Position numbers and translations under genes: made by a program
Shown here: positions 1 through 6,047 of the stretch, piece by piece
Numbering within the stretch: the stretch's first letter is position 1
Layout of the letters: each line of letters starts with the position of its first letter
NCBI GenBank assembly: GCA_902489955.1
Contig: CABUBY010000055.1
Location: 1-10,964, forward strand
Direction: 5' to 3'
Length of the DNA: 10,964 nt
From: an uncultured Collinsella sp.
GTDB lineage: Bacteria > Actinomycetota > Coriobacteriia > Coriobacteriales > Coriobacteriaceae
The notes under the pieces: model-generated
What the model was told of the DNA's origin: nothing
The model's database searches: none
The model's input: only the letters and a program-made list of their open reading frames with translations

Positions 1-91
1 GATGATGGGTCTTATCGGCATGGGCAACAACCCCATGGTCGGTGCCACCGTCGCCTGCGCTGTCGCCGTCGAGGAGGCCCTCAAGGCCTAA
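1..91 (+). CDS. C-terminal fragment of an unidentified protein (partial)
   Basis: An open frame enters from the left edge (frame from base 2) and stops at TAA 89-91. The visible 29 residues include the stretch MGNNPMVGATVACAVAVEEA, which looks like an Ala/Val-rich C-terminal helix. I do not recognise the family, and the fragment is too short to assign. That it is a real gene end is supported by the intrinsic terminator starting 35 bases after the stop. The start lies outside the window. Confidence 0.6.
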   Translation, partial: MMGLIGMGNNPMVGATVACAVAVEEALKA

Positions 92-126
92 TCGCACCCG
101 CGCGATGCTCATATAGTTGAGCTTTG

Positions 127-160
127 GAGCCGCTACCCACCCGGGTAGCGGCTCTTTTTG
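127..160 (+). terminator. Strong intrinsic terminator
   Basis: A perfect 12-bp stem pairs 127-138 (GAGCCGCTACCC) with 143-154 around a 4-nt loop. It is followed directly by TTTTTG. It ends the transcript of the gene that enters from the left. The 187 bases between it and the next start codon (161-347) show no convincing -35/-10 pair to my eye, only short GCGTC/GACGC repeats near 231-251. Confidence 0.9.
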
Positions 161-347
161 TTTGCGCTGTCGCAGGGTAGCTAATGCCGATATATCAATT
201 GGGGCGAAATACAAGATGTGATGAGATGGAGCGTCAGAGCGTCCATGACGCCCACCTGCCATATTTGCCCTTTACCGATTTGCCGGGTCTTTGCGGCCCC
301 ATTGCCGATCACCCGTGCGACAATGCGCCGGACGAGAAAGGAGTCCG

Positions 348-1874
348 ATGGAATCGACTGATGTACTGGTAATTGGATCTGGCATTGCGGGCCTTTGCGC
401 CGCCATCGAAGCGGCACGCACGGGTGCAACCGTCACTGTGGCAAGCGCCGGCAAGACTATGAGTGGATCGAGCTTCTTCCCGGGTACCTGGGGCCTCGGC
501 CTCATCGGTCCCGTCGACGAAGACGACGAGCAGGACCTCATCGACACCATCCTGGCCGTCGGCGGCGGCGTTGCCGACCCCGAACTCGTCCAAACGTTCG
601 TCCACGGCATTCCCCAAGCGATTGACTGGCTCGAGCAAGACCTGGGCGTTGAGCTCCAGCGTCCGCAAAGCGCCAAGAGTGCTCAACAAAAGCAATTTAT
701 CCCCTGCTTTGACCACAAGACGCGCATGTGGCGCGGCCTCACCCGCAAGCCCCTTGAGGACGCTCTGACGACCTGGATCGAGTCGCTCGGCATTCGCCTG
801 CTCCCCCGCCATGAGCTTATCGACCTTGTTGAGGACACGAACGGCAGAATAACCGGAACCGTACTCTACGACCTTACCGAAAATCGAATCGTGCCCTTTG
901 CTGCCAAGGCCACGGTCATCGCAGCCGGTGGCACAGGCGGCCTGTTCGAGCGCAGCCTTACGTCGGCTGATGTGCTCAGCTCCTCGCAGGCCATCGCGCT
1001 GGCGCACGGCGCAACACTTACTAATATAGAGTTCATGCAGATGATGCCCGGCTTCATCGAGCCCAGGCGTAACTTGGTCTTCAATGAGAAAACCTGGCGC
1101 TACGTGCACGTAGACCAGCCGGTAGATATTGCCGACGACAAGCTGGACGACCTGCTCGAGCAGCGCTCTGGATATGGTCCCTTCACGTCACGCTTGGCCT
1201 CCCGCTCTATCGATCTCGTCATCGATCAGGCAGGTGTCGAAGGTCTGGCACTCCACTACGACTTCCCCCGCGAGGATGTCCCAGAGTTTGTGCAGACCTT
1301 TGCCACCTGGCTGCAAGACGAGCACGGCATCGCGCCGACCGACGAGATGCGCGTTGCGATGTATGCCCACGCCGCTAACGGCGGCATTAAGATCGATAAG
1401 ACCGCGCACACGGGCGTTGAGGGCCTCTACGCTTGCGGCGAGGCGACAGGCGGCATGCACGGCGCCGACCGCATTGGTGGCTTGTCAAGCGCCAACGGCA
1501 TCGTGTTCGGACGCATCGCGGGCGCATCGGCAGCCCTTGCAGCGCAGAAAGAGCCTGAGACAGCCCTGAAGGCGGATATCGCCCTCCCCCGCTACGGCAT
1601 TTCCACAACAGATGCCGAACGCCTGACACACGGCCTTAAGCACACGATGAGCACCTATTGCATGATCAACAGGACCGAAACAGGCCTATCCGAGGCACTA
1701 CACGAGCTTGAGGGCTTGAAGACGGAGGCAACGACCTTGAGCACACAGAAAGCCCAGGACAGCGAAGTCGCAGCCCTCGCCCGCCTGCAATCGCAGATTC
1801 AGCTGGCACAGGAAATGGTCAAAGCCATGCGCAAGCGAACCGAAAGTCTCGGGTCGCACTATCGAGCGGATTAA
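348..1874 (+). CDS. FAD-dependent oxidoreductase, fumarate reductase/L-aspartate oxidase-like
   Basis: This 508-residue flavoprotein belongs to the FAD_binding_2 superfamily (SdhA/FrdA/NadB). Residues 6-15 form the Rossmann dinucleotide motif (VLVIGSGIAG). Residues 191-200 carry the AAGGTGGLF block and 228-235 the EFMQMMPG strand. Residues 358-391 carry the C-terminal FAD and substrate region, with YACGEATGGMHGADRIGG and GIVFGRIAG. H371 and R375 fit the HxxxR substrate-binding pattern of the family. R282 or R286 in a TSRLASR stretch may be the capping-domain arginine that protonates or binds the dicarboxylate. The C-terminal 90 residues are helical, as in NadB. The ATG at 348 is chosen over an upstream in-frame ATG at 291 because GAAAGGAG (336-343) precedes it and the Rossmann strand starts there. 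There is no signal peptide or haem domain, so a soluble enzyme is expected. No iron-sulfur or membrane-anchor subunit and no nadA/nadC lies nearby, so it is not an obvious Frd/Sdh subunit or de novo NAD operon member. Class is confident; substrate is unknown. Confidence 0.88.
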   Translation: MESTDVLVIGSGIAGLCAAIEAARTGATVTVASAGKTMSGSSFFPGTWGLGLIGPVDEDDEQDLIDTILAVGGGVADPELVQTFVHGIPQAIDWLEQDLGVELQRPQSAKSAQQKQFIPCFDHKTRMWRGLTRKPLEDALTTWIESLGIRLLPRHELIDLVEDTNGRITGTVLYDLTENRIVPFAAKATVIAAGGTGGLFERSLTSADVLSSSQAIALAHGATLTNIEFMQMMPGFIEPRRNLVFNEKTWRYVHVDQPVDIADDKLDDLLEQRSGYGPFTSRLASRSIDLVIDQAGVEGLALHYDFPREDVPEFVQTFATWLQDEHGIAPTDEMRVAMYAHAANGGIKIDKTAHTGVEGLYACGEATGGMHGADRIGGLSSANGIVFGRIAGASAALAAQKEPETALKADIALPRYGISTTDAERLTHGLKHTMSTYCMINRTETGLSEALHELEGLKTEATTLSTQKAQDSEVAALARLQSQIQLAQEMVKAMRKRTESLGSHYRAD

Positions 1875-1916
1875 ACCGGACACCTATCTAAAGCAGAACA
1901 CAACCAATCGATATCC

Positions 1917-1952
1917 ATGGGCCCCGTGAGCTCGAAGCAGCACGGGGCCCAT
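1917..1952. terminator. Perfect 12-bp inverted repeat, probable factor-poor terminator
   Basis: ATGGGCCCCGTG (1917-1928) pairs perfectly with CACGGGGCCCAT (1941-1952) around a 12-nt loop. It lies 42 bases after the flavoprotein stop. The run that follows (TTCGTGT) is a poor T-tract, so it may act as a weak terminator or a 3' end stabiliser. The symmetric repeat could also be a protein-binding site. Confidence 0.55.
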
Positions 1953-1977
1953 TCGTGTCCGCACGACAGCGTATCCT

Positions 1978-1988
1978 TATTCTGAATA
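1978..1988. promoter_or_regulatory. Short palindrome upstream of dinD, possible operator
   Basis: TATTC-T-GAATA is a perfect 5-1-5 palindrome 47 bases upstream of the dinD start. GTAT at 1971 and ATAC at 1986 add partial outer symmetry. A regulator site is plausible. It does not match the Gram-positive LexA box pattern GAAC-N4-GTTC, and I could not define a good promoter around it. Low confidence. Confidence 0.2.
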
Positions 1989-2035
1989 CAGAGCGGACAA
2001 AGCCCGCATAGAAAATAGACCAGCGAGGAGGAGAT

Positions 2036-2896
2036 ATGGACAGTAGAGATATCGAGAAGTGGCGTATCGAACTTGATAGCTACGCCAATGTGGAAGACGG
2101 CGTTGAGTATTGGCTCGCACGCGATTTAATGGAACACATGGGGTACACTCGATGGGAGAACTTCGCCGAAGTTGTTAAGAGGGCAAAAGTCTCATGCGAA
2201 ACAAACAAAACTCCAGTTGATTCCCATTTTCGTGACACCACGAAAATGGTAACTGCCGGTGTCGCCGCTCGCGCGGTTAAAGACTACAAACTTACGCGCT
2301 ATGCATGCTATTTAATCGCACAGAACGGAGATTCAAACAAGCCAGAGATCGCGCTCGCCCAGGCATACTTTGCCGTGCAGACGCGCCGCCAAGAGCTCAT
2401 AGAGCAGCGCTTCGCAGAGATTCAGCGCTTGCAGGCGCGTCACTCGCTATCCGATTCAGAGAAACAGCTCTCGGGTATTGCGTTCAAACGCGGCGTGGAC
2501 TCCAAAGGATTCGCGATCATCAAGTCGAAGGGCGATGAGGCGTTATTCGGCGGCAGAAGCACGGCGGAAATGAAGCAGCAGCTCGGCGTACCCAAGAGAG
2601 CGGCATTGGCGGACAGGTTAGCCGATGTCCTCATCAAAGCAAAGGACCTTACGAACTCGATGACGGCCTTCAACGCCGAGGAACACGACCTGTACGGCCT
2701 GGACCAGATCAAGCAAGAGCACGTCGAGAACAACACAAGCGTGCGTGGCAGCCTCATCGACCGCGGAATTGTCCCCGAGAACCTACCGCCTGCCGAGGAT
2801 ACAAAAAAGCTCGAGCGTCGCGTGAAGACAGACGAGAAGAAACTCAAGGAGGGTACTGACGGTTTTACCGATCCCCAGGGTAGGCTCGATCTGTGA
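2036..2896 (+). CDS. dinD: DNA damage-inducible protein D (DinD-like, BRO-N domain)
   Basis: The gene encodes 286 residues (E. coli DinD is about 274). The N-terminal BRO-N-like part spans roughly 20-115 and includes EYWLARDLMEHMGYTRW and the DinD hallmark KLTRYACYLIAQNGD (85-99), followed by KPEIALAQAYFAVQTRRQE. Residues 118-286 are helical and highly charged, with a coiled-coil-like EQRFAEIQRLQ segment and a lysine-rich tail. E. coli DinD is SOS-induced and limits RecA filament activity; the role here is inferred by homology. The ATG is preceded by GAGGAGGAG (2025-2033), a strong Shine-Dalgarno sequence. No Gram-positive LexA box is visible upstream. The gene stands alone between a hairpin at 1917-1952 and the 3' end of a convergent tRNA operon, a typical spot for an accessory gene. 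A BRO-family phage antirepressor is the main alternative, but the DinD signature argues against it. Confidence 0.88.
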   Translation: MDSRDIEKWRIELDSYANVEDGVEYWLARDLMEHMGYTRWENFAEVVKRAKVSCETNKTPVDSHFRDTTKMVTAGVAARAVKDYKLTRYACYLIAQNGDSNKPEIALAQAYFAVQTRRQELIEQRFAEIQRLQARHSLSDSEKQLSGIAFKRGVDSKGFAIIKSKGDEALFGGRSTAEMKQQLGVPKRAALADRLADVLIKAKDLTNSMTAFNAEEHDLYGLDQIKQEHVENNTSVRGSLIDRGIVPENLPPAEDTKKLERRVKTDEKKLKEGTDGFTDPQGRLDL

Positions 2897-2938
2897 AAGC
2901 GGCTGTGCCCTTTCGGGTTCGACCCCATGCGAGGTCAA

Positions 2939-2967
2939 CAAAAAACGACCAGCCTGAGCCAGTCGCT
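2939..2967 (-). terminator. Intrinsic terminator of the tRNA-His/tRNA-Lys operon
   Basis: On the minus strand, GCGACTGG (2966-2959) pairs with CTGGTCGT (2952-2945) around a 6-nt loop. The stem has 8 pairs, three of them G-U. A run of T residues follows, opposite the A run at 2940-2945. It starts 16 bases after the tRNA-Lys 3' end. Read on the plus strand it could also slow transcription leaving dinD. Confidence 0.6.
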
Positions 2968-2982
2968 TTAACAATCTTTGGG

Positions 2983-3055
2983 TGGGCCGTCAGGGGGTCG
3001 AACCCTGGACCTTGGGATTAAGAGTCCCCTGCTCTACCAACTGAGCTAACGACCC
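2983..3055 (-). tRNA. tRNA-Lys, anticodon CTT
   Basis: The 73-nt cloverleaf reads GGGTCGT acceptor, GCTC/GAGC D-stem, anticodon stem GGGGA/TCCCA, loop CTCTTAA, variable AGGTC, T-arm CAGGG-TTCGACC-CCCTG, and ACGGCCC acceptor with discriminator A. Anticodon CTT reads AAG lysine codons. The first anticodon-stem pair (27-43) is G opposite A, a mismatch. CCA is not encoded (the gene continues CCC), so a CCA-adding enzyme must finish it. It lies 22 nt downstream of tRNA-His and is probably cotranscribed with it. Confidence 0.95.
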
Positions 3056-3077
3056 GATATCAACACAAAGCAAGAAC

Positions 3078-3155
3078 TGGGGTGGGTAAAGGGACTCGAA
3101 CCCTCGACCTACGGGACCACAACCCGTCGCTCTAGCCAACTGAGCTACACCCACC
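3078..3155 (-). tRNA. tRNA-His, anticodon GTG
   Basis: The 5' end is G-1 followed by acceptor GTGGGTG, pairing with TACCCAC (G7-U66 wobble), and discriminator C73 opposes G-1, the histidine identity element. The D-stem is GCTC/GAGC. The anticodon arm is ACGGG-TTGTGGT-CCCGT, giving anticodon GTG. The T-arm is GAGGG-TTCGAGT-CCCTT. Bases 3078-3080 encode the CCA end, unlike the tRNA-Lys neighbour; the mature body without CCA is 3081-3155. First gene of the minus-strand tRNA operon. Confidence 0.95.
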
Positions 3156-3181
3156 GTGTCCTGTGCGCCTCGCGCTCGACT

Positions 3182-3210
3182 ATTATTGCAAGGAACGCCA
3201 CGCGATGCAA
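3182..3210 (-). promoter_or_regulatory. Promoter of the tRNA-His/tRNA-Lys operon
   Basis: On the minus strand a -35 TTGCAT (3210-3205) and a -10 AATAAT (3187-3182) are separated by exactly 17 bases. Transcription would begin near 3175, about 20 bases before tRNA-His. The A+T-rich stretch just upstream of the -35 (3216-3246) sits where an UP element would be, which fits a strong stable-RNA promoter (inference). Confidence 0.75.
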
Positions 3211-3217
3211 GCCCCAA

Positions 3218-3236
3218 TTTTCAAGAATTTTGAAAA
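3218..3236. repeat. A+T-rich inverted repeat between divergent transcription units
   Basis: TTTTCAA (3218-3224) and TTGAAAA (3230-3236) form a 7-bp inverted repeat with a 5-base centre. It lies just upstream of the tRNA promoter -35 and about 85 bases before the aminotransferase start. It may be an UP element or a regulator site; nothing in the sequence decides which. Confidence 0.4.
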
Positions 3237-3320
3237 GAGTTTTTCGAGACCATTTCGAGCAAATCCCACCGGTTTCATAGGAGTAAACTTGCCCCACTGC
3301 AAATCCTCGAAGGGACCGTC

Positions 3321-4502
3321 ATGAAAGAACTCTCCAACCGCACGGCAAGATTTACCGATTCGGTCATCCGCCGTATGACGCGCATCTCCAACAAGTATGG
3401 CGCCGTCAACCTGTCGCAGGGCTTCCCCGACTTCGATCCCCCGGCGCAGCTGCTCGATAGCCTGAGCACCGTTGCCGCCGACCCCAAGCCGCTCTATCAC
3501 CAGTACTCCATCACCTGGGGCTCCCAGGCCATGCGCGAGGCGCTCGCCGCCAAACAGGAGCACTTTATGGGCATGCCGGTGAACCCCAACGAGAATATCG
3601 TAGTCACCTGCGGCTCCACCGAGGCCATGATGGCCGCCATGATGACGGTCACGAACCCCGGCGACAAGGTTGTCATTTTCTCGCCGTTCTACGAGAACTA
3701 CGGCGCAGACACCATTCTCTCGGGGGCCGAGCCCATCTATGTGCCGCTCAACCCGCCCACCTTTGACTTCGACCGTGAGGTCCTCGAGGCGGCCTTCCGC
3801 GACAACGACCCCAAGGCAATCGTCCTGTGCAACCCTTCCAACCCCTGCGGCAAGGTCTTTACACGCGAGGAGCTCACCTTTATCGCCGACCTCTGCAAAA
3901 AGTACGACACCTACTGCATCACCGACGAGGTCTACGAGCACATCGTCTACGCGCCCCACGAGCACGTCTATATGGCCACGCTGCCCGGCATGTTTGAGCG
4001 CACCATCAGCTGCAGCTCGCTGTCCAAGACCTACTCCATCACCGGCTGGCGCCTGGGCTACACCATCGCCCCTGCCGAGATCACCGAGCGCATCAAGAAG
4101 GTCCACGACTTCCTCACCGTGGGCGCCGCCGCTCCCCTGCAGGAAGCTGTCGTCACCGCCCTCAACTTCGACGACAGCTATTACGATGAGGTCCTTGACC
4201 TCTATACCGCCAAACGCGACCTGTTCTGCCAGGGACTCGACAGTATCGGTCTTGAGCATAACGTGCCGCAGGGCGCCTACTACGTCATGATGGACATCTC
4301 AGAGTTTGGCTATGACAGCGACCTCGAATTCTGTGAGGACCTCGCGTCTAAAGTGGGCGTGGGCGCAGTGCCCGGCTCGAGCTTCTTCCGCGAGCCCGTC
4401 AACCATCTGATTCGTTTCCACTTTGCCAAGCGAGACGAGACGCTTAACGCGGCACTGGAGAACCTCAAGTCGCTACGTGATAAAATCAAGCCGCGCGGGT
4501 AA
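3321..4502 (+). CDS. Class I/II PLP-dependent aminotransferase
   Basis: The 393-residue protein has the complete fold-type I aminotransferase motif set. It shows NLSQGFPDFDPP at 30-41, and GSTEAMMAAM at 98-107 for the PLP phosphate cup. NPSNPCGKVF (171-180) carries the PLP-contacting N174. TDEVYEH (201-207) has D202, which pairs with the pyridine nitrogen, and Y205. SSLSKTYSITGWRLGY (232-247) has the Schiff-base K236 and phosphate-binding R244. R365 in HLIRFHF is the expected alpha-carboxylate arginine. Length and the QGFPDFD start resemble the kynurenine/glutamine/methionine aminotransferase branch as well as generic AspC-like enzymes, so the amino-acid substrate cannot be fixed. A cytosolic homodimer is expected. 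The ATG follows GAAGGGA (3309-3315) at suitable spacing. It has its own terminator and faces away from the tRNA operon, so it looks monocistronic. No clear promoter was found. Confidence 0.92.
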   Translation: MKELSNRTARFTDSVIRRMTRISNKYGAVNLSQGFPDFDPPAQLLDSLSTVAADPKPLYHQYSITWGSQAMREALAAKQEHFMGMPVNPNENIVVTCGSTEAMMAAMMTVTNPGDKVVIFSPFYENYGADTILSGAEPIYVPLNPPTFDFDREVLEAAFRDNDPKAIVLCNPSNPCGKVFTREELTFIADLCKKYDTYCITDEVYEHIVYAPHEHVYMATLPGMFERTISCSSLSKTYSITGWRLGYTIAPAEITERIKKVHDFLTVGAAAPLQEAVVTALNFDDSYYDEVLDLYTAKRDLFCQGLDSIGLEHNVPQGAYYVMMDISEFGYDSDLEFCEDLASKVGVGAVPGSSFFREPVNHLIRFHFAKRDETLNAALENLKSLRDKIKPRG

Positions 4503-4527
4503 GGACGGCCCGGCAACTAAAGCAACC

Positions 4528-4570
4528 AAAGAAGCCTCGCACCGCCCGCCGCGTTGCGAGGCTTCTTTCT
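4528..4570 (+). terminator. Intrinsic terminator after the aminotransferase
   Basis: A 14-bp stem pairs 4528-4541 (AAAGAAGCCTCGCA) with 4555-4568 around a 13-nt G+C-rich loop. Its 3' arm ends in CTTCTTT, which serves as the T-rich tail. It begins 25 bases after the stop codon. Confidence 0.8.
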
Positions 4571-4598
4571 ATAGCGCTTTCTTAAATGGTTTGAGCTC

Positions 4599-4604
4599 TA
4601 TACT
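4599..4604 (+). promoter_or_regulatory. Candidate -10 box for the fructokinase gene
   Basis: TATACT matches the -10 consensus at five of six positions and lies 38 bases before the start codon, just after the preceding terminator. No good -35 is seen at 15-18 bases upstream (the region reads GCTTTCTTAA). It may be activator-dependent, or it may not be the promoter. Confidence 0.35.
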
Positions 4605-4642
4605 TTAGTCACGGAGCAACTCGTCCCAGAGAGAGGAATATT

Positions 4643-5476
4643 ATGGCAGAGCAGCAGCTTATCGGAGCGCTCGAGGCCGGCGGCACCAAGATGGTCTGCG
4701 CCACGGGCTATGCAGACGGCACGGTCCTGGAACGCGAGCAGATTGCGACCACGACCCCGCAGGAGACCGTTGAGGCCGTCAACGCGTGGTTTGCCGACAA
4801 GGACATCGCCGCGCTGGGCATCGGCGCCTTTGGCCCCACCGCAGTCAACCCTGCCTCGTCCCAATACGGCAAGATCCTGGAGACGCCCAAAACGGCATGG
4901 CGCTACTTTGACCTGCTGGGCACCATCCAAAACGAGCTCAATATTCCCTGCGGCTACGACACCGACGTCAACGTCGCCTGCCTGGGCGAGGTCACCTTTG
5001 GTTGCGCCCAGGGCCTCACTGACGTGGTGTATCTGACCATCGGTACCGGCGTGGGCGGCGGCGTGCTCTCGCGCGACCCGCGCGACACCATCGGCGAGCA
5101 CAGCGGCTGCCCCTTCCACGACAACTGCCTCGAGGGCCTCATCGCCGGTCCCGGCGTCAAAAAGCGCTGGGGTGGCAAGAGCGCCGGAGACATGGCCGAT
5201 GACCCGGAGGCCATGGACCTGCTCGTCGGCTATCTGGCGCAGGCGCTCATGACCTACATCCTGTGCTACGCACCGCAGAAGATCGTCATCGGTGGCGGCG
5301 TGGCCGACCACACCCCCATCGTGCCGCTCGCGCGCAAGAAGTGCGCCGAGATGCTCAACGGCTACATCGTCACGCCCGAGATGGCCGACATTGATAGCTA
5401 TATCGTCAACAACAGCCTCGAGGGCAAGCAGGGCATTATGGGCTGCTTGGCCCTGGGCGCTCAGGCGCTTCAGTAG
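4643..5476 (+). CDS. ROK-family fructokinase-like protein lacking the HPExGH segment
   Basis: The 277-residue protein resembles the ROK fructokinases of Bacillus (GmuE/YdhR, about 300 residues), which phosphorylate fructose with ATP in the cytosol. The N-terminal phosphate loop is GALEAGGTKMVCA (8-20). YDTDVNVACLGE (105-116) contains the catalytic-base candidate D108. LTIGTGVGGG (131-140) is the second nucleotide loop. CPFHDNCLEGLIAGPG (156-171) keeps three of the four zinc-ligand positions (C156, H159, C162). VIGGGV (215-220) is the adenosine motif. Between GVGGG and RDPRDT only two or three residues remain. Family members normally have about 20 more here, including HPExGH with the sugar-contacting Glu and His and the first zinc-ligand His. 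This looks like an in-frame deletion, so kinase activity is doubtful. The frame is intact before and after. The start is supported by GAGAGAGGA (4629-4637). It stands alone between terminators. Confidence 0.85.
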   Translation: MAEQQLIGALEAGGTKMVCATGYADGTVLEREQIATTTPQETVEAVNAWFADKDIAALGIGAFGPTAVNPASSQYGKILETPKTAWRYFDLLGTIQNELNIPCGYDTDVNVACLGEVTFGCAQGLTDVVYLTIGTGVGGGVLSRDPRDTIGEHSGCPFHDNCLEGLIAGPGVKKRWGGKSAGDMADDPEAMDLLVGYLAQALMTYILCYAPQKIVIGGGVADHTPIVPLARKKCAEMLNGYIVTPEMADIDSYIVNNSLEGKQGIMGCLALGAQALQ

Positions 5477-5559
5477 CAGACGCACCCACAGGGCGTGGCG
5501 CGCCCGGCAAATCCGACCTACGGAACGACGCGACCACGCCTCATATAAGCCCTCAAATA

Positions 5560-5605
5560 AAAAAGGCCGCCTAGGACCAAACAATACGTCCTAGGCGGCT
5601 TTTTT
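5560..5605. terminator. Bidirectional terminator between convergent genes
   Basis: A perfect 12-bp stem pairs GCCGCCTAGGAC (5566-5577) with 5588-5599 around a 10-nt loop. It is flanked by an A run at 5560-5564 and a T run at 5600-5605, so each strand has a hairpin followed by T residues. It serves the fructokinase gene from the left and the VanZ gene from the right. The VanZ stop codon (5591-5593) lies inside the stem. Confidence 0.92.
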
Positions 5606-6040
5606 GGCGCGCATCAGCGGCCGTAAGAGATATCGGAGCACAACGCCCGTTGCCGCACCACAGCAGTCGATCATCACATCGGTGATCATGCCGGCGCGTC
5701 CCGGCACAAAGAGCTGAATCGTCTCGTCGATCGAGGGAATCAGCAGCAGGAACACCGCCGTGGGCAGCAGCACGTCAAAGGTGCGCCGGCCCTCAAAATC
5801 AAAGGCGTGCGTTGCCAAGATACCGAGCACCATATACTCGGTAAAATGCGCGCACTTGCGAACAACAAAGTTGGTCACCCATGCATATGGAAGTCCCACG
5901 CCGTGCAGGAAACCGCGGATAGCTTCCATGACTGTTAGGCTCAGCGAGCCCGACCCCGAGCCGGGAACCAGCGAATTGCCCCAGATCAAGAGCGCCATCA
6001 GGCAGGTCACGACCGCCCATTTTAGATTGATCTTAACCAT
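5591..6040 (-). CDS. VanZ-family membrane protein
   Basis: The 149-residue protein has the VanZ-like pattern: RKCAHFTEY (61-69), then SIDETIQLFVPGR (103-115) and DVMIDCCG (121-128), with a conserved acidic/His set lying between membrane helices. Four hydrophobic segments are visible, at about 7-25, 63-79, 88-102 and 122-140. The short basic end RAKKAA is probably cytosolic. Enterococcal VanZ gives low-level teicoplanin resistance, but most family members, including this one, have no established function. The start codon is 7 nt after the stop of the upstream gene. A GGAGG at 6053-6057 lies within that gene's last codons, about 12 nt from the ATG, so the two genes are probably cotranscribed and translationally coupled. 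Its final codons form part of the terminator stem. Confidence 0.88.
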   Translation of the reverse strand: MVKINLKWAVVTCLMALLIWGNSLVPGSGSGSLSLTVMEAIRGFLHGVGLPYAWVTNFVVRKCAHFTEYMVLGILATHAFDFEGRRTFDVLLPTAVFLLLIPSIDETIQLFVPGRAGMITDVMIDCCGAATGVVLRYLLRPLMRAKKAA

Positions 6041-6047
6041 GCAGAAG

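Noticed and set aside
291..347. Upstream ATG extending the flavoprotein by 19 residues
   Set aside because: The extra residues are unlike any FAD_binding_2 N-terminus, and a good Shine-Dalgarno lies immediately before the ATG at 348.
3183..4259. 358-codon minus-strand frame opposite the aminotransferase
   Set aside because: It is a shadow of a gene with a full aminotransferase motif set. It also overlaps the tRNA promoter and has no family features.
4598..5584. 328-codon minus-strand frame opposite the fructokinase
   Set aside because: It runs through the shared terminator and mirrors the ROK gene; no domain or ribosome binding site supports it.
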